Positions 34,528-45,688 are shown, numbered from the stretch's first letter. The stretch is DNA of 64,000 bases from Miscanthus floridulus (GCF_019320115.1 NC_089583.1:82911928-82975927); one strand, 5' to 3'. The notes: a model not told the origin generated them from the letters alone. Translations and numbers: made by a program.

Positions 34528-36676
34528 TCTCCCCCCCCCCCCCCCGGTCGAGGAGCAGCTCATCCTCGAGCTGGAACTCCGGATACTTGGCGCGGAACAG
34601 GTCGACGTCTTCCCAAGTAGCAGACGCGGCGGACTCGCCCTTCCACTGGACAAGGACCTGATGCACCCCGCGAGCTAACCTGAAGCGCACGGCACGTTCT
34701 GGTTCTGGGGCAACAGCGCCATGATGCAGAGGCGGTAGGGGTGGGGCCGTGTCAGGGGGCGTTCCCTGGAATTTCTTGAGCAGGCCGACGTGAAACACGT
34801 CATGAATGCGTGCTCGAGGTGGCAAGGCGAGGCGGACAACGACGTCGTTGATCAACTCGGTGACGCTGTACGGTCCGAAGAAGCGGGGCTTGAGCTTGCC
34901 GGTAACAGCTTGGGGCAGCGAAGATGCCACACACTGGCGGAGCCGAAGGAGCGCCCAGTCGCCCACCTGGTATGCGACGTGGCGGTGCACCTTGTCGTAG
35001 TGCAGCTTCTGCGTCGCTTGAGCTTGCTCTAGCCTGAAGCGGACGTCGGCCAGGAACTCCTCGCGCTCCTCCATGCTTTGGGCGACCGCAGCCACCCATG
35101 TATCCCCTGGTTCGTACGACCGGATGGACGGCGGATCGCGCCCGTAGACGACGCGGAAAGGCGTATCCCGCAGCGAAGTCTGGTAGGCGGTGTTGAAGAC
35201 GAATTCCGCCCATGGTAGCCACCGGAGCCACTGGCGTGGCCTGTCTCCCGTGAGGCACCGCAAGTACATGATGATGACGTGGTTAGCAGCCTCCGATTGC
35301 CCATCCGACTGCGGATGGAACGCCGTCGTCATATGTAGCTTGGTACCCATCAGGCGCATGAGCTCACGCCAGAATGTCGACGTGAAGACCGGGTCCCTGT
35401 CCGACACCATGGACTGAGGCACGCCGTGTAGGCGAACGACGTCAGTGAAGAAGGCTTGCGCGACTGACTCGGCGGAGTATGGGTGTGCCAGAGCGATGAA
35501 ATGGCAATACTTGCTGAACCTGTCCACCATGGTTAGTATAACAGACTTGCCACGGACGCGGGGCAGCGCTTCGACAAAGTCGAGGGCGACGTCGGTCCAA
35601 ACGCCCTGAGGCACTGGTAGCGGAAGAAGCAGACCAGCCGGGTGCAAGTGCTCCGACTTGTACCGCTGGCAGACGACACACGTGTGCACCAAGTCCTGCA
35701 CGAGCTGCTTCATGTTAGGAAAATGGAAGTCGCGCCGCAGGCGATGCAGCGTGCGCTGAACCCCCTCATGTCCGTCTTCGTGGACTGCCACCATGATCTC
35801 CTGAACCAAGGGAGAGGCCGGCGGTATGTAAAGTCGGCCGGCAAACTGGATCATGCCATCGGCGACTGACCAGGGAACCCCGCGAGAGCCGGTGTTGATG
35901 TCTTCACGGAGGGCAACAAGAGCCGGGTCCGTGTGCTGTGCCTGGCGGAGACGGTCGACGAAGTCGAAGCGTGGCGCTGAAAGTACAAGGAGCGCCCCCT
36001 CCTCTGTGTCACGCCTGGATAGCGCGTCGGCCACAGCGTTCACCGCACCCGGCTTGTACTCAACGGAGAAGTCGAAGCCCAGCAGCTTGCCCACCCAGTG
36101 GTGTTGCGGGATGGTGGCCAAGCGCTGGTCCAGCAAGTACTTCAAGCTGTAATGGTCCGTCTTGATGAGGAAGCGACGGCCCCATAGGTATGGCCTCCAG
36201 TGGCGCACAGCATGGACCAGCCCGATCAGCTCCCTTTCATATGCGGCGAGAGCGCGGTGGCGGGGTGCCACGGGTCGGCTGAAGAAGGCAATGGGGTGCC
36301 CTTCCTGAACCAGCACCGCCCCAAAGCCATGGGACGAGGCGTCGCACTCGACGACGAAGGTTTTGGTGAAGTCCGACATGGCCAGGATGGGGGCCGTTGT
36401 GACCGCTGCCTTGAGCGTGTCAAAAGTTGCAGCGGCCTCCTCATTCCAGGAGAAGCCGTCCTTCTCGAGGAGGGCGGTCAGCGGTGCCGCGACTGCGCCG
36501 TAGTTGTGGACGAACTTGCGGTAGTAGCCCGCCAGTCCGAGGAACCCGCGCACCGCTTGCGCCGAGCGAGGCACCGGCCAGTCGTGAATGGCCTGTACCT
36601 TGGCCGGATCCATGGCGATGCCTGCCTCCGAAATGACGTGGCCTGAGGTAGGAGACGGAGGTGACGCCGAACGCAC
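34361..36676 (-). pseudogene. RNase H, integrase and chromodomain-like region
   Basis: One long open frame. RT connection '[20 protein letters not shown]'; RNase H '[16 protein letters not shown]' and '[16 protein letters not shown]'; integrase zinc finger '[11 protein letters not shown]...CVVCQRYK'; integrase core D ('[11 protein letters not shown]'), D ('SDRDPVF') and E ('SDGQSEAAN'); then a GPY/F-like '[10 protein letters not shown]' and a chromodomain-like tail '[19 protein letters not shown]'. The C-terminal chromodomain is what points to the chromovirus lineage. This frame itself is intact. Confidence 0.92.
34528..34546 (-). other. polypurine tract
   Basis: On the minus strand a run of about 16 G followed by AGA directly abuts the 3' LTR, the position and composition of a plus-strand priming tract. 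Confidence 0.85.
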
Positions 36677-37403
36677 ACTTGGAGCGTTTAACGAAGAGGT
36701 GCTGTTGGCGTAGCTCGGCGAGGACGGCGCGTAGGTGACGAAGATGATCCGCCCAGGACTTGCTGTAGATCAATATGTCGTCAAAGAACACAAGTACAAA
36801 ACGACGTAGGAAGGGGCAGAGTACATCATTCATGAGAGCCTGGAACATTGCCGGGGCGTTGCAGAGCCCAAACGACATGACCAGAAACTCATAAAGGCCG
36901 TCGTGGGTGCGGAACGTCGTCTTGTGGATGTCCTCCGGCCTCATGCGCACCTGGTGGTACCCCGAATGCAAGTCGAGCTTGGACAAGAATCGGGCGCCGT
37001 AGAGCTCGTCCAGCAGCTCGTCGACGACCAGGATCGGGAATGCGTCCTTGACCGTGAGCGCGTTCAACGCGTGGTAGTCAACACAGAAGCGCCACGACCC
37101 GTCCGGTTTCTTGACGAGGATGACCGGGGAGGAGAACGCCGAGTCGCTGCGGCGGACGATGCCTTGCTCGATCATGGCGGCGCACTGTCGCTCAAGTTCG
37201 TCCTTGTGAGCCGCCGGGTACCTGTACGGGCGCACCACCACCGAAGGGGAGCCAGGCTTGAGGACGATGTGGTGGTCGCAGCCCCTTGCTGGTGGCAGCT
37301 CAGACGGCTCGGCAAAGACGTCAACGAAGGAGTGCAACAGCCCCTCGAGGAGGGCGTCGTCGGTCGTGGCGGCGAGGAGGGCCGGCGCTGACTGTGGTGC
37401 CAC
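36441..37403 (-). pseudogene. reverse transcriptase region
   Basis: Contains 'SSPVILVKKPDGSWRFCVDY', 'SKLDLHSGYHQ', 'FLVMSFGLCNAPA' and the catalytic '[10 protein letters not shown]' (near 36785; F-F-D-D in place of the commoner Y-x-D-D but usual for this group). The frame breaks after 'VTSVSYL' at about 36644, where one extra base shifts it out of the following RNase H/integrase frame. Confidence 0.9.
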
Positions 37404-37581
37404 ACCACGCCAGCAGACGTCGCTTCCCTTCTACTGGAATGCCATGGTCCGGGCCGAGAAGTCCCAAACGATGGGCCCCAAGCGTGGCCATCCAGTGTGT
37501 GCCGAGGACCACATCGTACCCGGCGAGCGGCATCACGAAGAGGTCGACGCCGAACGCCATGCCATCGATGCGGACCGGGGC

Positions 37582-37862
37582 CTAGCGGAGGACTCTAGGG
37601 CAGGAGACTCCCCATTGGCCACCGTGGCCAGTTAGTCTAGTCGTGGACGCGGCTCGATGGGCAGACCCGAGCGCCGTGCAGCCGCCTCCCCGAATGAAGC
37701 TGTGGGTCGACCCCGTGTCGATGAGCGCGATGAAGGTAGCAGTGCCGACTACCACCTGGAGTTGGACGGTGTTGATGATGGGCACCCCTGGCGACGGCGT
37801 GCAGCAAGAACACCGGCGTTTCCGTGTCGGGGCTGTCCGCAGCCGCCACGTCGTCGGCGGTG
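37582..37862 (-). pseudogene. aspartic protease region
   Basis: The active-site motif D-T-G-S with flanking 'ALIDTGSTHSFI' is at about 37735-37700 on the minus strand. A later frame (37560 to about 37430) reads 'GYDVVLGTHWM', the second conserved protease block. A frame change and stop near 37580 separate them. Confidence 0.8.
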
Positions 37863-38875
37863 TCAATCTCGACGCCAGTTGATGTAGAAGATCCGTTTGC
37901 AAATGCGGTTGTGCCCCCGCGTATATTTCTCGTTGCAGTTGAAGCATAGGCCCTGCCTATGGCGCTCATCTTGTTCGTGCAGGGGCAGGCGTTTCCGCCC
38001 ATCAGCCATGACCACGGGCGCTGCTGCCTTGTCGACCGAAGGAGGAGCAGGCAGCGCGAGGCGCGTCGTGGGTGCCGGCAGTAGGCCACGGGGCGCAGCC
38101 TTGGGAGGCGCCAGCACCGGCGTGCACTGCTCCTGGAGCTCTAGCTAGCGCGCCAGGCTCATGGCCGCCGCAAGCGAATGCGGATTGTGGACCTGGACGT
38201 CGAGGCTGAGCGGAGGAAGGAGGCCACCCTGTGAAGAGTTGGACCCGCTGCGCCTCGTCGAGAGGGCCGGCACGTGGAAGGAGCGCCTGGAAGCGGTCCT
38301 GGTATTCGGCGACGGTGCCGGTGCGACAGTAATCGGCCAGCTCGAAGAGGGGCGCCGCGCGGAGAGGAGGGCCATAGCGCAGGTTGAGCAGTTCCTAGAA
38401 CCGGCACCACGATGGCGTACCCTCGTCCTGTCTGGACCTGGATGTACCACATCTGCGCCCCGTCCTCCAAGTTGTAGGAGGCCATCCAGACCTTCTCCTC
38501 TTCCATGATTCGCTGCTGATGGAAGTATGATTCGCAGCGGTTGATGAAGATGAGAGGATCGGTCTTGCCGTCGTACCGAGGGAAGTCCATCTTCTGGAAC
38601 CTCGGCGGTCGGTCATTATGGTGCTCGGCGGAGCCAGGCTTGGTGCCGAAGGACGACGTGCGGTCGGCTGTGAGGCTGGCAATGGCCTTGGCGTTGGCCA
38701 CTACGGACTCCTGCAGCGACTTGAGGGCCTCGGAGAGGGCCTTGAAGTCAGTTGGGGTCGCCCATGGCTGGAGCACACGACGCAACGGACGACGAAGGTG
38801 ATGTCGGCAGCGGCGGCTGTAGGTGGAGGTGGGGTGGCGGCAGCTGATGGTGAGGTGGACCGGCCAGAGGATCAC
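37863..38875 (-). pseudogene. gag region
   Basis: The frame from 38875 includes 'FPRYDGKTDPLIFINRCE' and 'VWMASYNLEDGAQMW', typical of plant Ty3 Gag capsid. A second frame (to 37863) carries the zinc knuckle 'CFNCNEKYTRGHNRIC' near 37949-37900. Gag lies in at least two frames, with a break near 38400-38160. Confidence 0.8.
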
Positions 38876-38883
38876 CGGGACCG

Positions 38884-38893
38884 TGATACCAGG
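38884..38893 (-). other. primer binding site of the chromovirus-like element
   Basis: The minus strand immediately after the 5' LTR reads CCTGGTATCACGG, containing TGGTATCA, the start of the initiator-tRNA-Met complement. The match ends after eight bases. Confidence 0.6.
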
Positions 38894-38894
38894 T

Positions 38895-39261
38895 TGCTAA
38901 GGGCGTTGAACCCTCTGGTAGCTAGACCTCGGCTACGGTGTTCGTAGCCTTGATCCGTCTTCTCTGGTGAGGTTGATCCCCTAGCTACAGGCTTGGTTGA
39001 AGAGGGAGGTAGGAGATTAGATGAATAATATCTTTCTTAATCTCATCAATTGTCTGTTACAGGAATATATGGCCATCGGCCTCAACTAACCGGAGCAACA
39101 TGCTCCCTTAATTTAGGAACTAAAATAGAAGGCTATCTTTATTTCCTAGTCTAGCCACCGGAGCTGACCACGTCCTGCGCGTCTTGCGCGTCCAGGTGCG
39201 CGCTCTACGTCGCGGCGCACGTCACGGGCCCGGCGACGTCCCCGTGCGCCCGACCATGACA
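38895..39261 (-). repeat. 5' LTR of the chromovirus-like element (367 bp)
   Basis: Runs TGTCATGG...TAGCA on the minus strand. It matches the 3' LTR closely but lacks about 20 bp of the 'gcgctcagcgcgc' region and has scattered substitutions. Confidence 0.9.
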
Positions 39262-39266
39262 GATGC

Positions 39267-39608
39267 AGTTCGCTCTTCCATTGGTCGCGCATTGCTGTGA
39301 CATTATTATGCCCATTACGCTACTACACATGACATTTTTCCTGGGTATAGCTCTCCAACCTATTTTCTTCCTCGCCTTGGAAAGATATTCATCTAAACTT
39401 CTGAATGATCTATGCAGCTATCCGATTTACAGCGGGAAATGACAACCGGTTGCACTATGGAAATGTGCACAGGATGTGGCTGCGTCTATTCTAATTGGTG
39501 CCTCATTTCCGAGGTTCACTTCGACTACTTTTCCACATATTTGTCTACGGTTACTTTTCATACCTTTCAGTTTCCTTTGTTTAGCTTCGTATTTTTTTTT
39601 GGGCAATC
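39267..39608. other. intergenic
   Basis: AT-rich sequence right of the retrotransposon, with no gene. 39484 onward resembles 33003 onward, consistent with a shared older repeat or duplicated segment on both sides of the retrotransposon. Confidence 0.4.
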
Positions 39609-39618
39609 CAAATGTTCT

Positions 39619-39788
39619 GTCCAAGAAGGGCATGGCCTGGTGCAAGCGGTAGTGTATTACCGCCTGTGACCGGAAGATCCTGGGTTCGAATCGCGGTCTC
39701 CTCGTATTGCACAGGCGAAGATAAGGCTTGCCACTGACACCTTTCTTCAGACCATGCACAGAGTGGGAGCTCTCTGCACTGGGTACGT
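39619..39788 (+). mobile_element. Au-type SINE with 10-bp target duplication
   Basis: A tRNA-derived head with an A box (TGGTGCAAGCGG) and B box (GGTTCGAATC) is followed by 'ggtctcctcgtattgcacagg' and a tail ending 'ctctgcactgggtacg', the layout of grass Au SINEs. CAAATGTTCT flanks both sides (39609-39618 and 39789-39798), the signature of LINE-mediated retroposition. It is transcribed by RNA polymerase III if active; it encodes no protein. Confidence 0.88.
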
Positions 39789-39798
39789 CAAATGTTCT

Positions 39799-41435
39799 TC
39801 GCAACATGTATACATTACTATTGACTATGCTAGGAATTTTTGCTAACATATGGTCACATTCTTACGATGTTTATTGCAATACGGGCTACTACAAATTTAT
39901 GCAGCCTTAGATTTCCTTCAAAAATAATCTGATCTACACTTATGGTTTTGTTTTGCAGGAACATTCCACAATAATGCATTTACACGCTGTTATATGGATG
40001 GTTTGACAAAAAAAAAAAGCAGCTGCAGCCTGCTATTAGCCTCATTATTTCTTTGTATTACGCATGCCTCGCTGACAAGTCCCATTCTACACAGATTTAA
40101 TTAACTGCCACAATTTTGGAATCCACATTTAAGTACTTACATAATGTTGTGTATGAGGTTATTTTCGACTGCATATTCTGACTTTTACATAATACTTCAT
40201 ATACTTCTCCCGGTTATCAGTTCCTATTCTCGCTCCTAGTTCTACGTGTTTCTGGACCATTCTCCAAAAAGAGTGCACGTTTCGATTTTGAGATATGCTA
40301 GAGACGGTGACAGTGGTCATGTGGCGTTAGGGCGTTGGGCCCATAACACATTATTTTCGCTACTGTTAACATCAGACCATTTAGGCCCATAGGGTTACAG
40401 CTCAGGTTCTGTGCTGTTGAAACTTGAAACCCAGTTCGTACTTGGCTGGGCTGGGCCACGGGCTACCCGATGAAATAACTCTGGACACGGGCACACCGCA
40501 CACGGCGATAAATCGAACTGAGCTCTAAGCCTCTAACTGGGACACCACCCTGCATGTGCCTTTCCGTTCCATTTCATGGTCTTTTGTTGTTAAACAACGT
40601 AATATCCGTTTGAAAAAAAAAACTTTTTTACCCTCTGAACTATCACTTCAGTCTAGATTTCCTCCACGGACATCAAAATCGAATTATCTCCCTCAGCTCT
40701 TAAACTGTACCCAAGTTGGAATTGGTTTTTATTTTTTAAAATGGTTAAAAAAACTAATAAGGTTTTAAACTAAGAAAAATATCTCTAAGCTTCTAAAAAT
40801 TATGAGAACAGGAGGGTCCCCTACTTGGGTACAGTTTAGTCGATCTAACCATTTTCTAAGATCTAAATATATTTAGTCGACATAATGAGACATGGAAAAT
40901 CCAAATAAAATATTTATATGTCAATATATTAGGAGGCTTTTAGAAATTATATTTAGATCTTAGAAAATGGTTAAAATATCCCAAACAATATGAAAAAAAA
41001 TCCCAAAACATTCTTCATCAGTGTATGAAATCATTTTAAAAACCTTTTACAATAGAAACATGAGATTTTTCTCCATGAACACAACATAGAGCGATGTTGA
41101 ATTCAACCATGTTGGATCTCATATTTTGTTATGGATACTTTTTGAAACACGCTTAGACATTGATTGCAATATTTTGAGAATTTTTTATCTTTTTATATTT
41201 TCCATTTTTAAGCTAAATCTAACTTCAGGAATCTTCTAAATATATTTTCATGAGCTCTAAATGTTTTGTTTGGGCTTCTCGTGTCCCAATCTATCTCTAT
41301 GTTCTTTTCTAGAATTTTTAGAAGCATAGAGACATGTTTGGTGGTTTAAAAACCTTATCATGTCTACCAGATCTTTTTTTTAAAAGATGAAACCGGCTTG
41401 AAATATTGCAAAAGATGGAGCATTTTGCTTTTATT
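39799..41435. other. AT-rich intergenic with a hairpin
   Basis: No gene is seen. It contains the 25-bp inverted repeat listed separately and a second pair, 'aaactgtaccc' (40702) and 'gggtacagttt' (40827). Confidence 0.4.
40847..40972. repeat. 25-bp perfect inverted repeat
   Basis: The arm at 40847-40871 (beginning aaccattttctaag) is exactly complementary to 40948-40972, with a 76-nt spacer. It could fold as a hairpin or be the core of an unrecognised foldback element. Confidence 0.85.
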
Positions 41436-41935
41436 GTTTTCTCTTTAAACAACATAGAACTGAAATTATGGAGTTGATGCTTTTCACGGTTATTGGGTTT
41501 CATGGATGGAAGGATGGCAGTGACTTGATTGATGCCTATTCTAATTGTATATATCAAAATAAGTCTAGAAGGGCTTATAGTACTTTAAAAATACAAGGCA
41601 AAGTGAGAAATGGCGACCCTAGTTTCGCTGGTTGTCATGACCTTAAAGATATTGCTATTAAGATGGTTCAAATTGAGAGACACATAAATTTTCTATTGGT
41701 TTATTGCCTCCTTGTGTTAGCCTTGACTTTGCCGATGCGACCACCATGGTTGGCAGAGCCTTCTCAGGTATGAAATTTGTCAAGATTGAATCAAGGAATA
41801 AGATGGGGGTAATTGGTTGAATTATAGGATGATTTGTTATGCTGAGCGAGATGTCTTTGCAAGCATAAAAAGAATGTTGACATTTTATACCATTTCCAAG
41901 AATTGAAGTGTTGGGTAAAAAAGTTACTTCCATTA
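41436..41935 (+). pseudogene. hAT transposase C-terminal relic (TTF-type/DUF4371-like)
   Basis: A frame reading 'LVLALTLP' near 41715 is followed, after a frameshift, by DNA that reads like a hAT dimerisation domain ('GRAFSGMKF', 'RNKMG', 'ICYAERDVFASI'). The order matches the end of TTF-type zinc-finger hAT transposases. Stops and frameshifts make it inactive. The upstream part to 41468 is open but unrecognised. Confidence 0.5.
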
Positions 41936-42414
41936 TCTCAAACTAGAGCAAGTAGTATGTCGCACTAAAACATTCCTACCATTTTTTTGTCGATTGATGA
42001 GTTGTATTTTATGGACTGCATTGCTAATATTTTTAAATACCAAACGTATGTGTAGGTTTAGATTCACATGCTATTGTTGATGAAGATATGAGAGACGAGG
42101 GCGAACCAAACCATCGTTCCTTAGGTATTTTATTTGTTTACCATTTTCATGTTTCCATTAATCATATTGTAGGATTTAAACATAGAATTGGGATATCACA
42201 TAAACTTATATTTATGAACTAGTTTTGTTATCTATTGGTATTAAATTCGGTGTGAGTGCTGGTATATGCACTCTGAGAACTGATAGTGACCTTGGACGTG
42301 AAAATAGAAGAGATCCGCCACTGTTTTTAGAGATGATTTTTTAGAGTCATCTCTTTTGAAAAAAAAAGTTGAACAATTATTATTCTGTAATAGTCCATGC
42401 TTACGTCGTCCATG

Positions 42415-43382
42415 CAGTGGCGTAGCCACAGGGTATGCCGGGTATGCACCGGCATACCCTGCAAACCTAGACAGCAGCAGTATATATACTATCATATTGT
42501 ATATACGCTGTATTTGTTAAAAATAAAAAAAAACATGTGTGGACACCATCACGTGATGACTGGGAGGCCCATATGATGCACTGATGCGGCCCATGTGGCA
42601 AGGGAACTCTAATTCTCCAAAGTCCAAACATCCGGTATGTGCGCTCCGTATACGACTCTTCGAATTTCCTAATCTAATCTCGATCAGACGGGGAGCCACG
42701 GAGGAACACGTGCGTCGCCGCCTGACAGGTGAGTCTGTGATGCCCTGGCTGGCCGCGGCCCCTGGTGCCATGCCGCCCTCCGCCATGCTCTAAATGCTAG
42801 ATCGGAGGATCGCCGTCTAATTCCCACGTCCTGTCTACAGAATATACGGTTGCGCCAGTCAGGACTTATCGTCTTGATTCACTATTTTGGTTAGGTAAAT
42901 TTTAATCTTTGCTTCTTCGTGTTTTTAGAAAATTATTTTCTACATTCATAGCTATTTGGTAACATTCATAGCCAGTTGAACCTTCTAATCCTCCACCTGA
43001 TCAGGTTGAACTAGTGGTGGAAGACCGGTGGTTGATCTGGTTGATGAAGAAGATACAGTAAGACATTCATATTCCTTGAAAAGCGTCGAATAAAATAGTA
43101 TGAAAAAATAGCATTGTAAGTCTTTAATACTCTTTTATGCCTATATTTAAACTATCAATATGGCTTTTGAACTATTTATATTGTATTTAGTAGATGGTTT
43201 CAACTTAGGGACCCTTCAACTTAATTCCTTGGATTTAAGCCTTATCATGCTACTTAGTGTATGTATATCAAATCTCGTTGTAAAATTTATAATTGTTACT
43301 GAATTGCTCAAATAAATTTATTAAATTGTATATGAATTTTTTTTATGGCATATCTAAAGTTAAAATCCTTAATTCGCCGCTG
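42415..43382. mobile_element. non-autonomous hAT element, 968 bp, perfect 8-bp target duplication
   Basis: CGTCCATG occurs at 42407-42414 and 43383-43390, directly outside. Ends CAGTGGCG and CGCCGCTG form an imperfect terminal inverted repeat. The interior is AT-rich with no transposase. A palindromic 'gggtatgc...gcataccc' lies just inside the left end. Confidence 0.85.
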
Positions 43383-43390
43383 CGTCCATG

Positions 43391-43952
43391 ACGATAGAAC
43401 CACCCCCCTTTGGAAAAAGATAGCTTAGCATCAGTCGTGACCGTCACAATCCTGGGCGTGAGTAAGAAAACACTATCCTGTGGGCCCATGTATGATTTTT
43501 AGGTACATTTTATTTACTTCTCGAGATAAAGACTGTCGAATGGCTCTCCAAACAAATGACACGAGATGCCGACGCTTGGATGGTGACCTTGTAACCCCAA
43601 GAGCTACACACAGTTGCCACTCGACAAATTAATATCTATGCCATGGCTACGGAATTCACCGTAGCGCTCGGGTAACTCGGCGATTACCGTCCACGTATCG
43701 TTTGCACGTCCGATCGCAGGGTGCAAAACTTCCGGACATGCACCGAGACAATCCAGTAATCCACCTTATCCTACTGACGTTTTCAACTATAGAGAATATT
43801 CCTTCTCGTCCTTTTTTTAGAACAGTGCCGTGTATTGAGCGAGTACTCTCACTCGAAGTATCTTATCTCTCACATCCAGCCCAAGACTGTTCTGTCCATG
43901 GCAGGGTGCAACGGATGAACGAAAGCATGCTATATAAGTACACTATCTACTG
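43391..43952. other. intergenic
   Basis: No gene or TE recognised. Confidence 0.35.
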
Positions 43953-44195
43953 CTAAATCCATTTCAAATTATAGTTCGTTTGGCTTTTTTTACCCTAAGT
44001 TTGATCACTCGATTTATTCAAAAATTTATGCTAAATATCACTTTTTTTTTGTCGTGGCTTGCTTTATTAACAAAAGTTCTTCAAAAACTAATTTAAATTT
44101 AACTATGTTTGCACAAGTCTTTTTGAATAAGACTAACGGTCAAATTTAGAGTAAAAAAAGTCAAACTGAAGTATAATTTGAAATAGAGGGAGTAC
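43953..44195. mobile_element. Stowaway-like MITE
   Basis: Ends 'atttcaaattatag' and 'tataatttgaaatagagggagta' are inverted copies, and TA flanks fit Tc1/Mariner-type MITEs. Internal 'caaatttagagtaaaaaa' pairs with 'ttttttaccctaagtttga' near the other end. Confidence 0.75.

Positions 44196-44206
<11 letters not shown>

Positions 44207-44273
<67 letters not shown>
44207..44273. repeat. (TG)n(TA)n microsatellite
   Basis: About five GT units run into roughly 30 TA units, directly next to the Stowaway MITE. Confidence 0.95.
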
Positions 44274-45270
44274 CCATGAATAGGCTCTGAAATCCCCTTT
44301 TTTCCCACATATTTTGGGACGCAATCGCTTTCTATGCTGTCAATTGTCATGAGCAGGATGATCCTGCACTTGCACACAGAAAGAAAAAGGCACATCAGCA
44401 TGTACGTACACTTGTTGTAGTGTCGGAGACGTTGTTCCATCTCCGTCGTCGTGGCTTGTGTCCGCTCCATTCAATCTGGCGACGCCATCCGCAGCCAGTG
44501 GCTCAATCGCAAGCGGCCCTCGCCTCCCAGTCCCACTCCCAGCACCAAAATATCTCCCCATGCCCTGGAGATTGGAATAGATTCTCTAGATTCACTGCTG
44601 CGTCATCTTGTCTGCTTCCTTCACTGGCCCAATCAGCATCTCCTTCTCCGAGCTCTCAATCATGTATGAGGTCCCTTCTCAACTCCAAGCGTCACCAATG
44701 GCGTCACCAGTCCCTTCTCAACTCCAAGCGTCACCAATGGCGTCACCACCGTTGGTTTTGTTGGCCTTCCCAACGCTGCCAAGTCTCACCTAGGATCGGA
44801 TACATATGCTTAGAGAAAAAAAAAAGTGGTTCGTGCTAAAAAAAGAAGAGGAAGAGGATATAAAGGTGCATGCTAAAAAAGAAGAGGGAGAGGATATAAA
44901 TGTGAGGCATGCTGAAAAAAAGTTTATATGTAAACCATAAGTAGTGATAATTTGCACTGTGTGAGTAGTAATCTCAATATTTCCTAATCTACGTGAATCA
45001 CTTTATTTGTACTAGAACCACTAAGACCCTGTCCCCTTTTCCATGAATGACCGCCAAGAAATATTCCCGGACGGGATTGCTATTCAATTTATATAAGCTT
45101 TCAGTTTCCGGAAGGATTCCTGACATGATTTTGCCTTAAGCGAACGAGGCCTAAGAGTGTTAGCCTCTATTAGTCGTGCCCCACTGTTGGTCAGAGTTCT
45201 CCGCTAGTACAGATTTTGCTCAGCATGTGCGGATGGAAAATGGATCCCAATACCAAAAACGCACCAGTTA
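44274..45270. other. intergenic with short tandem repeats
   Basis: Contains a 39-bp tandem pair (listed) and an imperfect ~40-bp repeat 'gctaaaaaaagaagag...gaggatataaa' at about 44837-44925. A plus-strand frame crossing the 39-bp repeat is short and unrecognised. Confidence 0.4.
44672..44749. repeat. 39-bp tandem duplication
   Basis: Two identical 39-bp units (starting gtcccttctcaactcc). In one plus-strand frame they encode a repeated 13-residue 'VPSQLQASPMASP', so the duplication keeps frame, but no gene is evident. Confidence 0.9.
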
Positions 45271-45445
45271 GGGTATATTTGGATCTCATGCTCTAAACTT
45301 TAGAGCTAAAGTCTTAAAACAGGTAATCTAAAGTAGCTCTAAACTTTAACCTACCTCACATTAAAGCTTTAGATCTAAAAACTGAGCTAAAATGCTCTAA
45401 TATTTTTAGAGTTGTAAACTTTAGAGTCGGGGATCAAACATGACC
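45271..45445. mobile_element. Tourist-like MITE upstream of the aleurain gene
   Basis: TTA occurs on both sides (45268-45270 and 45446-45448). Ends GGGTATATTTGGATC and GATCAAACATGACC are imperfect inverted repeats, and 'ctctaaa[ac]tttaga' motifs recur inside. This fits PIF/Harbinger-type MITEs. Confidence 0.65.
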
Positions 45446-45570
45446 TTATGGAAACTGAATCCTAGAGTTTGGTTTCGTTTGAAACCCGCTGATGTTTCTC
45501 TCTTTTTTTTTTAGAAATTCAACTCGTTTTCGATGATTTTTTAAAGATTTAAGTTGATCACAATTTACTT

Positions 45571-45688
45571 ATTTAGATTTCTGCACAAATTATCAGATAA
45601 TAACATAGACAAATGTTAACAAAAAGAATATTTAAATTTCCGCATAAATTAGCAGATAATAACATAGACAAATTCATCAAAAAAGAAA
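45571..45688. repeat. 59-bp imperfect tandem duplication in the aleurain promoter
   Basis: 'Cagataataacatagacaaa' recurs with a 59-bp offset (45594 and 45653), preceded in both by 'tttagatttctgca'-like sequence. It ends about 25 bp upstream of the TATA box. Confidence 0.8.

Larger units (their letters stand above)
34137..39261 (-). mobile_element. Ty3-type (chromovirus-like, possibly Reina) LTR retrotransposon
   Basis: A 5.1-kb element with LTRs at both ends, TG...CA termini and a perfect 5-bp target duplication GATGC (34132-34136 and 39262-39266). Minus-strand order is 5' LTR, primer site, gag, protease, reverse transcriptase, RNase H, integrase, chromodomain-like tail, polypurine tract, 3' LTR. 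Pol order with integrase last is diagnostic of Ty3-type elements. The small size and ~370-390 bp LTRs suggest the Reina clade. Several frame breaks make it non-autonomous now. Confidence 0.93.

Noticed and set aside
39636..39708. tRNA-like gene
   Set aside because: A and B boxes are present, but the anticodon arm and acceptor stem do not form a proper tRNA, and the downstream body and target duplication show a SINE.
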